NCBI RefSeq assembly: GCF_020567425.1
Contig: NZ_JAJCVJ010000003.1
Coordinates: 186,001-250,000, forward strand
Direction: 5' to 3'
DNA length: 64,000 bases
Source: Salinirubrum litoreum
GTDB taxonomy: Archaea; Halobacteriota; Halobacteria; Halobacteriales; Haloferacaceae
The notes under the pieces: generated by a model
Database searches by the model: none
Told to the model about the DNA's origin: nothing
Seen by the model: only the letters and a program-made list of their open reading frames with translations
Shown here: positions 33,542 through 42,110 of the stretch, in pieces
How positions within the stretch are numbered: the stretch's first letter is position 1
Layout of the letters: every line of letters begins with the position of its first letter
Translations under genes and position numbers: made by a program

Positions 33542-33909
33542 CACAGGCCCGGGAGACAGTTCGTTCAGAGGGAGAGTCGTGAACAGAGGCGGTCGTGAGC
33601 AAAGACAGTTGAGAGCAGAGACGAGCAATCGGAGCCATCGCGCGCGTGATCGGCGGTGACTGGTCGAACGTGTCACACCCGACGGCCCGGTAATCGAGAT
33701 TCGGGCCGATACACAGAGGGCTCGGGACGGATCGGATCGACAGTCGTAGGAAGCGGGCACTTCGAGGAGCTATCAAATTTCGATATATATTCAGAACTTT
33801 AGTATTCTGAGGATCGATCACCGACTGTCGGGTCGAGTCGACTCGTGGGTGACCGACCAGCGTCGGCCATCACGCGGCTGTTTTATTCTTGTGTCCCGAA
33901 CGAGTGGGT
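33542..33909. other. 368-nt gap between the SMC-related gene and rdfA
   Basis: The first part (33578-33626) holds about three degenerate 16-17-nt direct repeats of the CGTGAACAGAGG type just after the stop codon. An AT-rich stretch follows at about 33770-33812, with ATATATAT and a 6-bp hairpin (TCAGAA 33791-33796, TTCTGA 33805-33810) that may end the upstream transcript. The rdfA TATA box is at 33881-33888. No gene is seen. Confidence 0.6.
33791..33810. terminator. AT-rich hairpin between sph3 and rdfA
   Basis: TCAGAA and TTCTGA form a perfect 6-bp stem with an 8-nt loop within the most AT-rich stretch of the area, about 250 nt after the SMC-related stop. It may be a terminator or an operator. 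Confidence 0.35.
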
Positions 33910-34542
33910 ATGAGCGACGACACCGACGACGGTGTATCGACGGGACAGCAGGGAGGGAAGGTGCGACGGGTGATCGACAGGTACGGGCTCGAGGCGGCTG
34001 GAGAGGAACTCGAACGCTACTGGCTCGGCGAGGATGTCGACCGTCGAAGCCTGCGTGATCTCGCCGACTATCTCAACCGCCGGATCGTCCGAGCAGCGAT
34101 GACAGACGCCGGGTTGAATCCACTCGACGGCGAGGCGGCGAACACCTATCGACTGCTCACGGACGACGACGTCACCAGTGGGGAGCGAACGAAGGTCGAG
34201 CGCCACCTCAACAGAGCCGGCATCGACGTCGAACAGTTACGGAAGGACTTCGTCTCTCACCAGGCGGTTCACACGTACTTGCGGAAGCATCGGGGGGTGA
34301 GTCTCAGTTCTGACCCGGAGGAACCGCCGAGAGAGAAGGCGGTCAACACCATCCGGCGACTGAACTCACGAAGCAAAGCCGTCTCGGAGAAGACTGTCGA
34401 CTCCCTGCGTAACCAGGACGAAGTGACCATCGGAACGTACAGGATCACGGTCGACACCCGGATCGTCTGCCGTGAGTGTAACTCCCAGTACGACCTCACG
34501 GAGTTCTTGCAGACGGGCCACTGCAACTGCGTCGAAGACTGA
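33910..34542 (+). CDS. rdfA: Rod-determining factor RdfA homologue
   Basis: A 210-residue protein. The N-terminal KVRRVIDRYGLEAAGEELER and the WLGEDVDRRSLRDLADYLN segment are the family hallmarks. Helical repeats lead to a C-terminal zinc ribbon: CRECN (about 189-193), then HCNC near the end. In Haloferax volcanii RdfA is needed for the rod shape. The TATA box TTTTATTC (33881-33888) centred 26 nt upstream fixes the ATG at 33910 and suggests a separate leaderless transcript from the SMC-related gene. I did not identify a DdfA homologue in the window, but I know its sequence less well. Confidence 0.88.
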   Translation: MSDDTDDGVSTGQQGGKVRRVIDRYGLEAAGEELERYWLGEDVDRRSLRDLADYLNRRIVRAAMTDAGLNPLDGEAANTYRLLTDDDVTSGERTKVERHLNRAGIDVEQLRKDFVSHQAVHTYLRKHRGVSLSSDPEEPPREKAVNTIRRLNSRSKAVSEKTVDSLRNQDEVTIGTYRITVDTRIVCRECNSQYDLTEFLQTGHCNCVED

Positions 34543-34784
34543 CCCACCTATCATATCAGAATTTTGGTTGGAGTAGGAAACGAATATAATATTGATGTGT
34601 CTGTGGCCGTGTATCTGTGGGGGCGAGTGCCATCCAACACCAACCCGTCGGTGGTCGCAGATCTCACCGAAGCGAGACTCGCGGTCGAGAGCATCCTGTC
34701 TGTTCGTGGAGGGCCAAGGTGGTCACCGATATCGATCAGGTATAGCGTACACCGATAGCGTGTAGTCACAGTCTCTGACGTAGA

Positions 34785-34792
34785 TTTATACT
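34785..34792 (+). promoter_or_regulatory. TATA box of the unknown two-gene module
   Basis: TTTATACT is centred 27 nt before the ATG at 34816. This supports a leaderless mRNA and the reality of the small gene. Confidence 0.6.
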
Positions 34793-34815
34793 CGGTGCCT
34801 GCGGGCATCGGGTGT

Positions 34816-35103
34816 ATGCACACAGACAGCCCAGAGTCGCGAGCGCGCGGCAGCGAGAGGACCGCGACTGCGGCGGCCGTCGCCGTGAGCAACGCTCGGA
34901 CGGGCGACGACGTGCCGGCGACCGACACGGGCACACGAAACTGGAGTCGGACGCCCCTGATCTACCCCGACTCAGATCGTGTGAGTTCGGCGGTCGAAAG
35001 TCCAGTCAGACGTCTCGTCGGCCGGCCGAGAACCGAGTTCGACGACCTCACACGACCCCTCGAACGGGAAGCCGGACTGAAGACGCCGGAGGTGACGGCC
35101 TGA
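34816..35103 (+). CDS. Small protein of unknown function, first gene of a coupled pair
   Basis: A 95-residue polar protein with no membrane segment and no motif I recognise. An Ala-rich helix (about 15-30) is followed by a loop with NWSRTPLIYP and a charged C-terminal helix. The gene is supported by a well-placed TATA box and by its stop overlapping the next start as TGATG. It could act with the next product, possibly as a pair resembling plasmid or partition accessory proteins, but this is only a guess from size and arrangement. Confidence 0.6.
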   Translation: MHTDSPESRARGSERTATAAAVAVSNARTGDDVPATDTGTRNWSRTPLIYPDSDRVSSAVESPVRRLVGRPRTEFDDLTRPLEREAGLKTPEVTA

Positions 35104-35507
35104 TGGGACGCGAATCTGGACCCGGTGACGCCGACTCGGACGGGACTGCAGACGACGAGTCCACCACGGAACCGGCGGACGTCGACGGAGCAGAGTCGGT
35201 AGATCAGTCGGGAGAGCGAGACCAGGAAAGTGACGCGGACGACGAGCGAGAGGGTAGTCGTCCGACGTTGGACTCGATCCCGTACAAGCTTCGCCGGAGT
35301 CGGGTCAACGAGGGGCGTGCGCAGGTTCCGTTCTTCCTCCGCGAGGAGGTCGTCGAGGGAGAAGACGCGCTCAGGGCTGAACTTGAGGAGACTCTCGGTG
35401 AGGACGTCTACAAGTCGGACTATCGGGAGGCGGCGATGGTGGTCGCACAGCGGAATCCGGGCCTGGTCGCAGCGGTCTTGCGCGAGTGGGGATACGACCT
35501 GGACTAG
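35103..35507 (+). CDS. Acidic protein with conserved C-terminal domain, unknown function
   Basis: A 134-residue protein. The first 60 residues are a very acidic, probably disordered tail. The rest looks folded: SIPYKLRRSRVNEGRAQVPF, FLREEVVEGEDALRAELEE, then a helix containing SDYREAAMVVAQRNPGLV. The pattern recalls small haloarchaeal proteins found after ParA-type genes on replicons, but no ParA is present here and the match is impressionistic. The start overlaps the upstream stop by one base, so the pair is translationally coupled. Confidence 0.7.
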   Translation: MGRESGPGDADSDGTADDESTTEPADVDGAESVDQSGERDQESDADDEREGSRPTLDSIPYKLRRSRVNEGRAQVPFFLREEVVEGEDALRAELEETLGEDVYKSDYREAAMVVAQRNPGLVAAVLREWGYDLD

Positions 35508-35816
35508 ACGACAGAGAGTGCGAGACGGGACGGCTCCACCGTCGGGAGTCGAGACACCGACTTAGCGAAGCACCCACGGAGGCAGGATCGCCGCTGGTGA
35601 GACGTCGAGACAGTCCCGTCGAGAAGGGCGTGAAGATGTCGGCGTGACCGAATACGTTCGCCGTCGCTGTCGACTCCGCTGTTCTCGTCGGCTGTCGGTC
35701 GGCGTGTACGTGCGAGAAGTGAGAACGGAATCACGCCACGACAGCGGAACGAATCGATCCCGACCGGGCATCCGTCGCCGTAATCGCTATTATGACAGGG
35801 CCGGTATCTGACGTGT
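35508..35816. other. 309-nt gap with no gene
   Basis: I see no coding signal or strong structure, except for the TATA-like GCTATTATG (35786-35794), which is centred 27 nt before the next ATG. Confidence 0.5.
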
Positions 35817-36242
35817 ATGGACGATGAGAACTCGCCGGAGGCGGACGACCGCCCGGCTGTCACGACCAGGGAGGCCTTCCAGAAGACGCTACGGAAACTC
35901 GTCGTCGAGGCGGACGCGAACGGCGTCGACGTTCGTGGGAGCTGGCCAGTCGTCCGGGGTGACGAGACGAAGCAGTGGGACGTCGAGATCACCCGCCTCG
36001 CTCGGTCGTCGTCGGCTCACGTCGACACGACGGGCTCTCCGGTCGCGTCGATCGTCGAGGCGGTGGCGGCACGCGACGGCGTCGCGCCGACCGACCTCCC
36101 CCCGCTTCAGGACGCCATCGACCACGAGGTTCTCGACACGTTACTCGAGACGGACGACGGCGCTCGACGGCACGTCCGCTTCCAGTACTGTGGCTACGAG
36201 ATTACGGTCCGTGCCGACGGATCGATCCGTCTCGACGGGTGA
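35817..36242 (+). CDS. HalOD1 output domain protein
   Basis: A 141-residue protein. The C-terminal half (about 80-141) has the HalOD1 pattern: SIVEAVAARDGVAPTDLPPL, a DAIDHEVLDTLL helix, VRFQYCGYEITV and a final DGSIRL. The N-terminal half (TTREAFQKTLRKLVVEADANG, then VRGSWPV and WDVEITRL) is another small domain I have seen beside HalOD1 but cannot name. HalOD1 is found as an output module in haloarchaeal signal transduction. The adjacent minus-strand HTH gene and the Bat regulator make a signalling neighbourhood. A leaderless promoter is visible. Confidence 0.85.
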   Translation: MDDENSPEADDRPAVTTREAFQKTLRKLVVEADANGVDVRGSWPVVRGDETKQWDVEITRLARSSSAHVDTTGSPVASIVEAVAARDGVAPTDLPPLQDAIDHEVLDTLLETDDGARRHVRFQYCGYEITVRADGSIRLDG

Positions 36243-36266
36243 AGCCGACGCGGACCCCCGAGCCAC

Positions 36267-36833
36267 TCACGGCCATCCGTCGGGCAGTTCGTCTCGGTGT
36301 TCAGTCATCAGCCGAAGCACGGGTTCGATCTCCTCGAAGTTCGATCCTCGGTGAACGGTCTCTCCGTCACTCTCCCACTCGATGTAGCCTGCGTCAGCGA
36401 GCATCGGCAAGTGCGCGTGGTACAGTTCGGTCGTGAGGAGTTCGAGGTCGTCGTCCTCGGTCGCGAGGGCACCGATAGAGAACCCGCCCTCCTCGCGGGA
36501 CTCACGCTCGCTGACGAGCGTCAGGATGCGACGTCGGTACGGATGAGAGAGTGCGTCGAACAGCCGATCGAGCGGACGACCGGTGCCGCCGTCTGCGACG
36601 ACAGCCGGGTCGTCGAGGACGTTCGTCGCTCGCAGGACGGTGGCCATGCCTCGCCGGAGTTGCTGTGAGCTCTCGACGTTCGATCGACCGAGTTCGTCGG
36701 CGACCTCGTCGAGCGTCGCCGTCCGGGGGACCCCGAAATACCCCGTCTCGAGGGCGACTCTGAGCGTCTCTCGTTCGTCCACGGTCAGTACCCCAGTTGG
36801 ATTTCTCGTCTCAACGTCGTCAAATCGATCCAT
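36267..36833 (-). CDS. Regulator fusing an HTH_10-like and a DUF7344-like winged helix
   Basis: A 188-residue protein. Residues about 15-70 (LTVDERETLRVALETGYFGVP, ATLDEVADELGRS) match the Bat-type HTH_10 that is normally C-terminal in large sensors. Residues about 85-175 (LDRLFDALSHPYRRRILTLV, ELYHAHLPMLADAGYIEW) form an ArsR-like winged helix of the DUF7344 type. The protein therefore carries two DNA-binding domains and no sensor domain. It faces the HalOD1 gene tail to tail and lies 204 nt downstream of the Bat regulator on the same strand. The promoter-like GAATTTCG (complement, about 36855-36862) is close to the ATG. Confidence 0.85.
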   Translation of the reverse strand: MDRFDDVETRNPTGVLTVDERETLRVALETGYFGVPRTATLDEVADELGRSNVESSQQLRRGMATVLRATNVLDDPAVVADGGTGRPLDRLFDALSHPYRRRILTLVSERESREEGGFSIGALATEDDDLELLTTELYHAHLPMLADAGYIEWESDGETVHRGSNFEEIEPVLRLMTEHRDELPDGWP

Positions 36834-37037
36834 GTCTCGAACACCTCGCGAAATTCGTCTGGAAAGAGGGCCGGACCCCCGGACTGCGAGTTCTCCCCTC
36901 CCCGGCCAGGGATCACTCCCCAGTGTACAGTAATTCCTCGTAGCGGCCTATGCGTTGGCCCAAACAGGACAAACGTTCTCGACGCCGAGGTTTCACATGT
37001 GAGGCCCGGGCGTCGTCACGGCACGCCAGACGGGAGA

Positions 37038-40000
37038 CTACTCGCGTGGGTCGGTCTCGAAGAGGACCGCACAGAGACGCCGTTCGGCCGCACGGAGGTC
37101 CTCGGAGAAGGTCGGCTGGGAGACGCCGAGCAGTTCGGTGACCTCCTGTCCGTTACTGACCCGTGGCATCTCGAAGAACCCACTCAGATACGCCGTCTGC
37201 AGGACCTCCCGCTGGCGGTCTGTCAGGTGGTCTTCGAGCACGGCCACGAAGGACTGCCGGGTCTTCAGTGGCCGCTCTCGTGACGTGCGGGCGCGCAGGT
37301 CGAAGTCTGGGGCCCACTGGCGAAGTCGGTCCAGGTACTCGCGAACTGCGGCCGTGTGCGGGACGTCGAGAACGGCGGTTGCCACCCCGTCGTCGACGAC
37401 CAACGAGCGCACGACGGCCCCCTCGTCTGTGAGCCGCGCCGCCAGCGTCGGGTCGCTCACCCGCGCTCTGAACAACGACCCGTCGGCACAGCCGGTGAGA
37501 CAGTCGAACTCCTCGACCGCGAGCGAGCGCGCTGCGACGGTTCGAAGCTCCGCCGGCGAGACCCCACGTGCGACGAAGAAGACGTCGGCCTGGCCGCCGG
37601 ATCGGGGGACGATCCCCTGGTGTTCGATGGAACACTCCGCCTCGCCGGCGAGTCGACACAGGGGGGTGTCGGCGTCCTCGAACCGGAGCGTGAGTTCGAC
37701 GACGCTGTCCGTCTGTAACGTCGCCCGCGTCTCCCGGGCGTTGAGCGCGTGTGCGATCGTGGCACCGAGTTCCGACAGCACGTCCAGGTTGCGCTCGTCC
37801 TCGTCGGACTGCGGACGGTCGGCGTAGACGGTCAACACGCCGTACGTTGCATCCTCGTACACGAGCGGGATGCAGACCAGCGACCGGGCACCGCGTTCGA
37901 GTGTCGCTTCCCGCCACGGAGCGAAGCCACTGCTCGTGGCGATGTCGGCGACAGTCTGTAGGTCGCCAGTCTGGGCGGCACGGGCGATCGGGTCACGGGT
38001 GGTCGGGTCGTCGGCCACCGTGATCGAGAGGTCCTCGAGGTAGCCGCCGTCCACGCCGGCCCACGCCCGTGGTTCGATCGAGTCAGATCCCGGATCGTGC
38101 TCGCCGATCCAGGCGAACTCGTAGCGGTCGGAGTTCGCCAGTCGTTCGCAGACGGCGTCGTCGATCTCCTCGCGCGTGTCGGCGGCCACGAGCGCCTGGT
38201 TGATTTCGCGGATGAGCGTGTTGAGACTGTCGAGACGGACCAACTCTTCGTTCCGGTCCGCTAACTCCGCTTCGCCGGCGGCGCGGTCCCACGCGGTCTC
38301 GACGGTCGCGGCCACCATCTCGACGAGGTCGACCGTCCCCTCGTCGAAGGTGCCCGACCGGGGAGAACCGAGACACACGACGCCGTGGCGGCCCAGAGGC
38401 ACGAGCACGCGGCTTCCGAGCGAACCCCACGTGTCATCCTGACCGTCGAGATCGGTCGCCACCTCGATATCGCTCCCGACGAACGTCTGCCAGACCAACT
38501 CGGAGAGCTCGGTCGAGACGCTGATCGAGCCGGGGTCCACGTCCGGGGCCGTGTCGACAGCGTGTTGTTCGAGGTCACCGCGCTGGTCGTCGTATCGCCA
38601 GAGGGCGGCGTATTCGACGTCGAGAATGTCCCGCACGAGCCCGGCGATCCGGTCTTCGATCGTCGCCGACTCGGTATCGAGCAGGTCCCGGGTCACGGCG
38701 TTGAGCCGTTCGAGCGTCGCCCGCATCTCACGTTGGTCGTGAATGTCGGTCGCCGCGCCGAACCAGCGGCTGATCTCTCCATCGTTCCTCACCGGTCGCG
38801 CTTGGACGAGGAACCAGTGATACTCTCCATCGTGGCGCTGGATACGGTACTCCTGCCGGAGCGGCTCGCCCGCGTCGACCGCACGCTGGAAGTTTTCGAG
38901 GGACTGCTCGCGGTCTTCGGGGTGGATAGCGTTCAGCCACCCGTAGTCGGCGGCTTCCTCCATGGTCTGGCCGGTGTAGTCGAGCCATTGCTGATTGTAC
39001 CAGAACGTCGACCCCTCCGGATCGTTGCTCCACAGGAGGCTCGGCACGAGGTTCGCCACGGCGCGGAATCGCTCCTCGCTCTCACGGCGAGCCTGTTCGG
39101 CGTGCGCCCGCTCGACGGCCGCCCAGGTGCGCTCGGCGGTCTCATCGACCATTTCGATCTCGGTGTCGGTCCACTCGCGGGGTTTCGCGTTGTCGACGGC
39201 GAAAAACGCCACGAGACGGTCGTTCTTGACCAGCGGCACGGCGACGTTGGCGTAGCTGTCGAGTGTCGTGAACGTCGCTTCCCCCTCGTCGCTCAGTTGC
39301 TCGGTCGAGTCACAGTCGGTCAGGACGAGGCGATCGCCGGCACGAAGCGTCTCCGCGGTGTACTCGCCGAAGTCCGACAGACGGTGCTCGCCCACGGTCG
39401 AACTGACGTCGCTGCGGTAGTGATCGGCGTGAATCCGGAACGTCTCCTCGTCCTCGTCGACTTCGGCGTAGTGGGCGCGCGCGACGTCGAGCCACTCCCC
39501 GAGGACGCGTGCGGCCTCCCGCTGGATCGCTTCGGGATCCGAGAGTGGACGGATCGCGTCGGTGAGTTCGACGCGGAACGCGTCCAGTTCGGCCCGCGCT
39601 TCGAGTCTCTCCTCGGCCGCCTTTCGCTCGGTCAGATCGAGCGCAGAACACAGCAAGCCGGTGATCTCTCCGGAGTCGTCTCGGATCGGGGCCGCCGTGA
39701 GGTCGTAGGTCACCTGACCGGAGGGTAACTCGTAGGTCACCTCCTCGCGGACGCGCTCGCCGGTTTCCAGCGCCCGCAGTTTGGGTGCCCTGAGCGTCTC
39801 GGCCGCGTCGGGCGATAACAGTTCGTCATCACGCTTCCCTAGCACGTCCACCTCCTCGAAATCCTGATCCGGGTTCCGTATCCAGGTGTATCGAAGCTCC
39901 GTATCCAGTCGGAAGAGAACGAGCGGCGAGTGCTCCACCGCGACGTCGAGTCGTTCTTTTTCGGTCCGGAGATCGTCTTCGAGTTGCTTCCGCTCGGTGA

Positions 40001-41633
40001 TGTCGTCGACGAGACACGCGACGGCTCCGCCGTCCGACCTCCCGTACGGGAAGACGCGAACGTCGTACCAGCCAGCGTCGAGAGGGCCGTCAGTGACTTC
40101 GATCTCGAATCGTCTCGATTCGCCTGTCCGTTCCACCTCGTCCCAGACGTCGGAGCCGGGCACGTCGCCGTCGAGACCGAGGTCGGTCACTCGTTTTCCG
40201 ACGACGTCGGTCAATCCAGTGAACTCCTCGAACGCAGGGTTCGTCTCGACGAAGCGGTACGCCGCCAACTCGCCGCGATCCGGCGGACCCTCGTTTTCGC
40301 CGGATACCTGCTCGACGACGAAGAAGGCCGCTTCGATGGACTCGTTGAGAGAGTCGAACAGCCTGCGATAGCGCTGTTCGGACTCCCGAAGGGCATCTTC
40401 GGCACGAGCGCGTTCGAGCCGCGGGAACAGTCGCTTCGCCAGTTCCTGAACGAGTTCGACCTCGTCCTCACGCCACTCCCGGGGTGCTGTATCGGTGAGG
40501 CTGAGCAGGTACTCCCAGTCGCCCTCTCGGTGAAACGGGACGGTGATGAACGAGCGGACGTCGATAGTCTCGGTGGCGCGAGCGTCGGTGTACCCATCCT
40601 CGTGTGTGTCGGAGCTGACGATCGGGTGGCCGGCCCGGACCGCCTCGCGGAACGCGTCCGTCGAGAACTCCGAGAGACGTACCGTGTCGGGCACGGACCG
40701 CACGGTGTCGTCTTCCCACACGTAGAGGTGATCGACCGTATCGGCGTCTTCGTCGATCGAGCTCATGTTGTAGACGGCGACGTTCAGATAGTCGTTGATC
40801 CGCTCTCCGGCCGTCGCAACGATCTCTTCCGGCGAGGTGAGTTCGGTCAGTTCCGCATCGAGGGCTTCCAAGAAGGCAGTGTTTCGTTCCCGGCGCTTCC
40901 GGTCGGTGACGTCGACCGCGATATTGAACACCCCACCGACGGAGCCGTCTTCGAGCGGGATCGGACTGTAGACCGTGTCCCACCAGGTGTCTTCCATCTC
41001 GTCGGTTCGTTCGAGTGGGAGCAGAAACTCGTCGAGTCGGGCCGCCCCCTCGCCCGACAGGACCCGTTCGAGGGGCTGACCGAGCTTGTGCCACGCTTCC
41101 GCAAACACCGTCCGAGCCGGTTGGCCGAGCGCGTCGGGATGCTTCTCCCCGATAACGTCACGCGCTAGATCGTTGTACAACAGCGTCAGATCCTCACCCC
41201 AGTAGATGCCGATGGCTCGTTCCGCTCCGAGCATGATGTCGACGGCGACCCGCAACTCTGCCGGCCAGTCGTCCATCGGACCGAGTGGAGTGTCGCCCCA
41301 CTCGAACTCGCGGATGCGCTCGGCCATCTCGCTATCGGCGTCGAGTGGGGAAGCCCCGCCGTCTCGGAGTGTGACGGGACGGCGCTGGCCGGATGCGCCA
41401 CCGTTTCGGTGGCGAGCAGCGTCGACGGGCCGCCACCAGACGCGGCTGTTCGCGCCCACCTTCTTCGTTCGGAGTGGTCCCTCCGCGACGAGTGTGTCGA
41501 GTCGGTTGTAGATCGTCCGCTGGGTGCAGTCGAAGCCCTCTGCGACTTCCGGGGTCGTCACCGGTGTTCCGGGCGGGCCGAGGGCGTCGACCGTCTCCAG
41601 GACGTCGACGGCTGACGGTGCGGCCGAGGTCAT
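37038..41633 (-). CDS. Giant Bat-type multi-PAS/GAF transcriptional regulator
   Basis: A 1531-residue protein that I read as: winged helix (about 5-75), PAS (105-255), GAF (255-415), PAS (430-560), PAS (570-690), GAF (700-850), PAS (860-975), GAF (980-1125), GAF (1135-1295), bacterio-opsin-activator domain (1300-1465) and HTH_10 (1472-1525, LTDRQREVLQTAYLSGFFEM). PAS boundaries are marked by the usual ITERK/LTERK-type ends. No membrane segment is seen, so it should sense soluble or bound signals. It is far larger than typical Bat proteins and has DNA-binding domains at both ends. The ATG at 41633 is preferred to the GTG at 41639. A palindrome overlaps its promoter. Confidence 0.9.
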   Translation of the reverse strand: MTSAAPSAVDVLETVDALGPPGTPVTTPEVAEGFDCTQRTIYNRLDTLVAEGPLRTKKVGANSRVWWRPVDAARHRNGGASGQRRPVTLRDGGASPLDADSEMAERIREFEWGDTPLGPMDDWPAELRVAVDIMLGAERAIGIYWGEDLTLLYNDLARDVIGEKHPDALGQPARTVFAEAWHKLGQPLERVLSGEGAARLDEFLLPLERTDEMEDTWWDTVYSPIPLEDGSVGGVFNIAVDVTDRKRRERNTAFLEALDAELTELTSPEEIVATAGERINDYLNVAVYNMSSIDEDADTVDHLYVWEDDTVRSVPDTVRLSEFSTDAFREAVRAGHPIVSSDTHEDGYTDARATETIDVRSFITVPFHREGDWEYLLSLTDTAPREWREDEVELVQELAKRLFPRLERARAEDALRESEQRYRRLFDSLNESIEAAFFVVEQVSGENEGPPDRGELAAYRFVETNPAFEEFTGLTDVVGKRVTDLGLDGDVPGSDVWDEVERTGESRRFEIEVTDGPLDAGWYDVRVFPYGRSDGGAVACLVDDITERKQLEDDLRTEKERLDVAVEHSPLVLFRLDTELRYTWIRNPDQDFEEVDVLGKRDDELLSPDAAETLRAPKLRALETGERVREEVTYELPSGQVTYDLTAAPIRDDSGEITGLLCSALDLTERKAAEERLEARAELDAFRVELTDAIRPLSDPEAIQREAARVLGEWLDVARAHYAEVDEDEETFRIHADHYRSDVSSTVGEHRLSDFGEYTAETLRAGDRLVLTDCDSTEQLSDEGEATFTTLDSYANVAVPLVKNDRLVAFFAVDNAKPREWTDTEIEMVDETAERTWAAVERAHAEQARRESEERFRAVANLVPSLLWSNDPEGSTFWYNQQWLDYTGQTMEEAADYGWLNAIHPEDREQSLENFQRAVDAGEPLRQEYRIQRHDGEYHWFLVQARPVRNDGEISRWFGAATDIHDQREMRATLERLNAVTRDLLDTESATIEDRIAGLVRDILDVEYAALWRYDDQRGDLEQHAVDTAPDVDPGSISVSTELSELVWQTFVGSDIEVATDLDGQDDTWGSLGSRVLVPLGRHGVVCLGSPRSGTFDEGTVDLVEMVAATVETAWDRAAGEAELADRNEELVRLDSLNTLIREINQALVAADTREEIDDAVCERLANSDRYEFAWIGEHDPGSDSIEPRAWAGVDGGYLEDLSITVADDPTTRDPIARAAQTGDLQTVADIATSSGFAPWREATLERGARSLVCIPLVYEDATYGVLTVYADRPQSDEDERNLDVLSELGATIAHALNARETRATLQTDSVVELTLRFEDADTPLCRLAGEAECSIEHQGIVPRSGGQADVFFVARGVSPAELRTVAARSLAVEEFDCLTGCADGSLFRARVSDPTLAARLTDEGAVVRSLVVDDGVATAVLDVPHTAAVREYLDRLRQWAPDFDLRARTSRERPLKTRQSFVAVLEDHLTDRQREVLQTAYLSGFFEMPRVSNGQEVTELLGVSQPTFSEDLRAAERRLCAVLFETDPRE

Positions 41634-42032
41634 GAGCACTCATCACAGGTAACATGGAAAAGTGTTCTGTCGATAGAACAACTGGCCGTGTGGACACGAC
41701 GGGACTGGAGAGCGACCCGGGGTCCCGACGTCGGATCGCGACCGAGGGCGTCAGCCACGGACACGCCGCACGGTCGGTCCGATCCGGAGACCGTCGACGG
41801 AGCCTCGGACGCCGATCGACTCGGGCATCTCGCGCGTGGCGTGGGTCTCGGTGCTCGTTCGGCGTGCGTTCGTCAGGTCTCACCTGCGGGCTTCCCGCGC
41901 GGGACAGGAGTCACGCCACCGTCGAGTGGGGTGGCGATGGGAAACATCACGTTCACATCCCGTGCCAGAGTGGGGCAAACAGTTTTGTTCGCTTCGCGCG
42001 ACCATCGCGTCGAACGACAGGAGGAGGTCAGG
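41634..42032. other. 399-nt divergent gap between the Bat regulator and the pnt operon
   Basis: It holds the palindrome at 41663-41680, and a weak T-rich promoter (AGTTTTGTTC, about 41981-41990) that would give a 20-nt leader containing a Shine-Dalgarno before the 25-codon ORF. A long frame reads through in phase with pntA, but it lacks family similarity before 42107. Confidence 0.5.
41663..41680. promoter_or_regulatory. 18-bp palindrome TGTTCT-N6-AGAACA upstream of the Bat gene
   Basis: Perfect 6-bp arms (41663-41668 and 41675-41680) lie about 30-47 nt before the Bat gene start and overlap its probable TATA (ACTTTTCC on the complement). The position suits a repressor or an autoregulatory site. 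Confidence 0.5.
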
Positions 42033-42110
42033 ATGCACCCAACGACGGACCGACACCCAGCGGGACTCCCGGACGGCCACCACGGTCGCCTCTCCGAGGT
42101 GCGTCGATGA
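42033..42110 (+). CDS. 25-codon leader ORF coupled to pntA
   Basis: An ATG at 42033 follows GGAGG (42023-42027) at 5-nt spacing, unusually good for a haloarchaeon. The frame encodes 25 residues beginning MHPTTDRH, rich in His and Arg, and stops at TGA 42108-42110, which overlaps the pntA ATG as ATGA. It also contains the pntA Shine-Dalgarno (GAGGT, 42096-42100). Either it is a tiny protein or a translated leader that couples or tunes pntA expression. No homology could be checked. Confidence 0.5.
   Translation: MHPTTDRHPAGLPDGHHGRLSEVRR

Noticed and set aside
34543-34815. Possible small gene after rdfA following the AT-rich TATA-like stretch at 34583-34593
   Set aside because: Frames in either direction are short, lack acidic composition and show no motif; the next supported gene has its own TATA box at 34785.
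41654-42106. N-terminal extension of 151 codons in frame with pntA
   Set aside because: The transhydrogenase alpha family begins at the ATG at 42107, which has its own Shine-Dalgarno; the upstream residues show no similarity to it.
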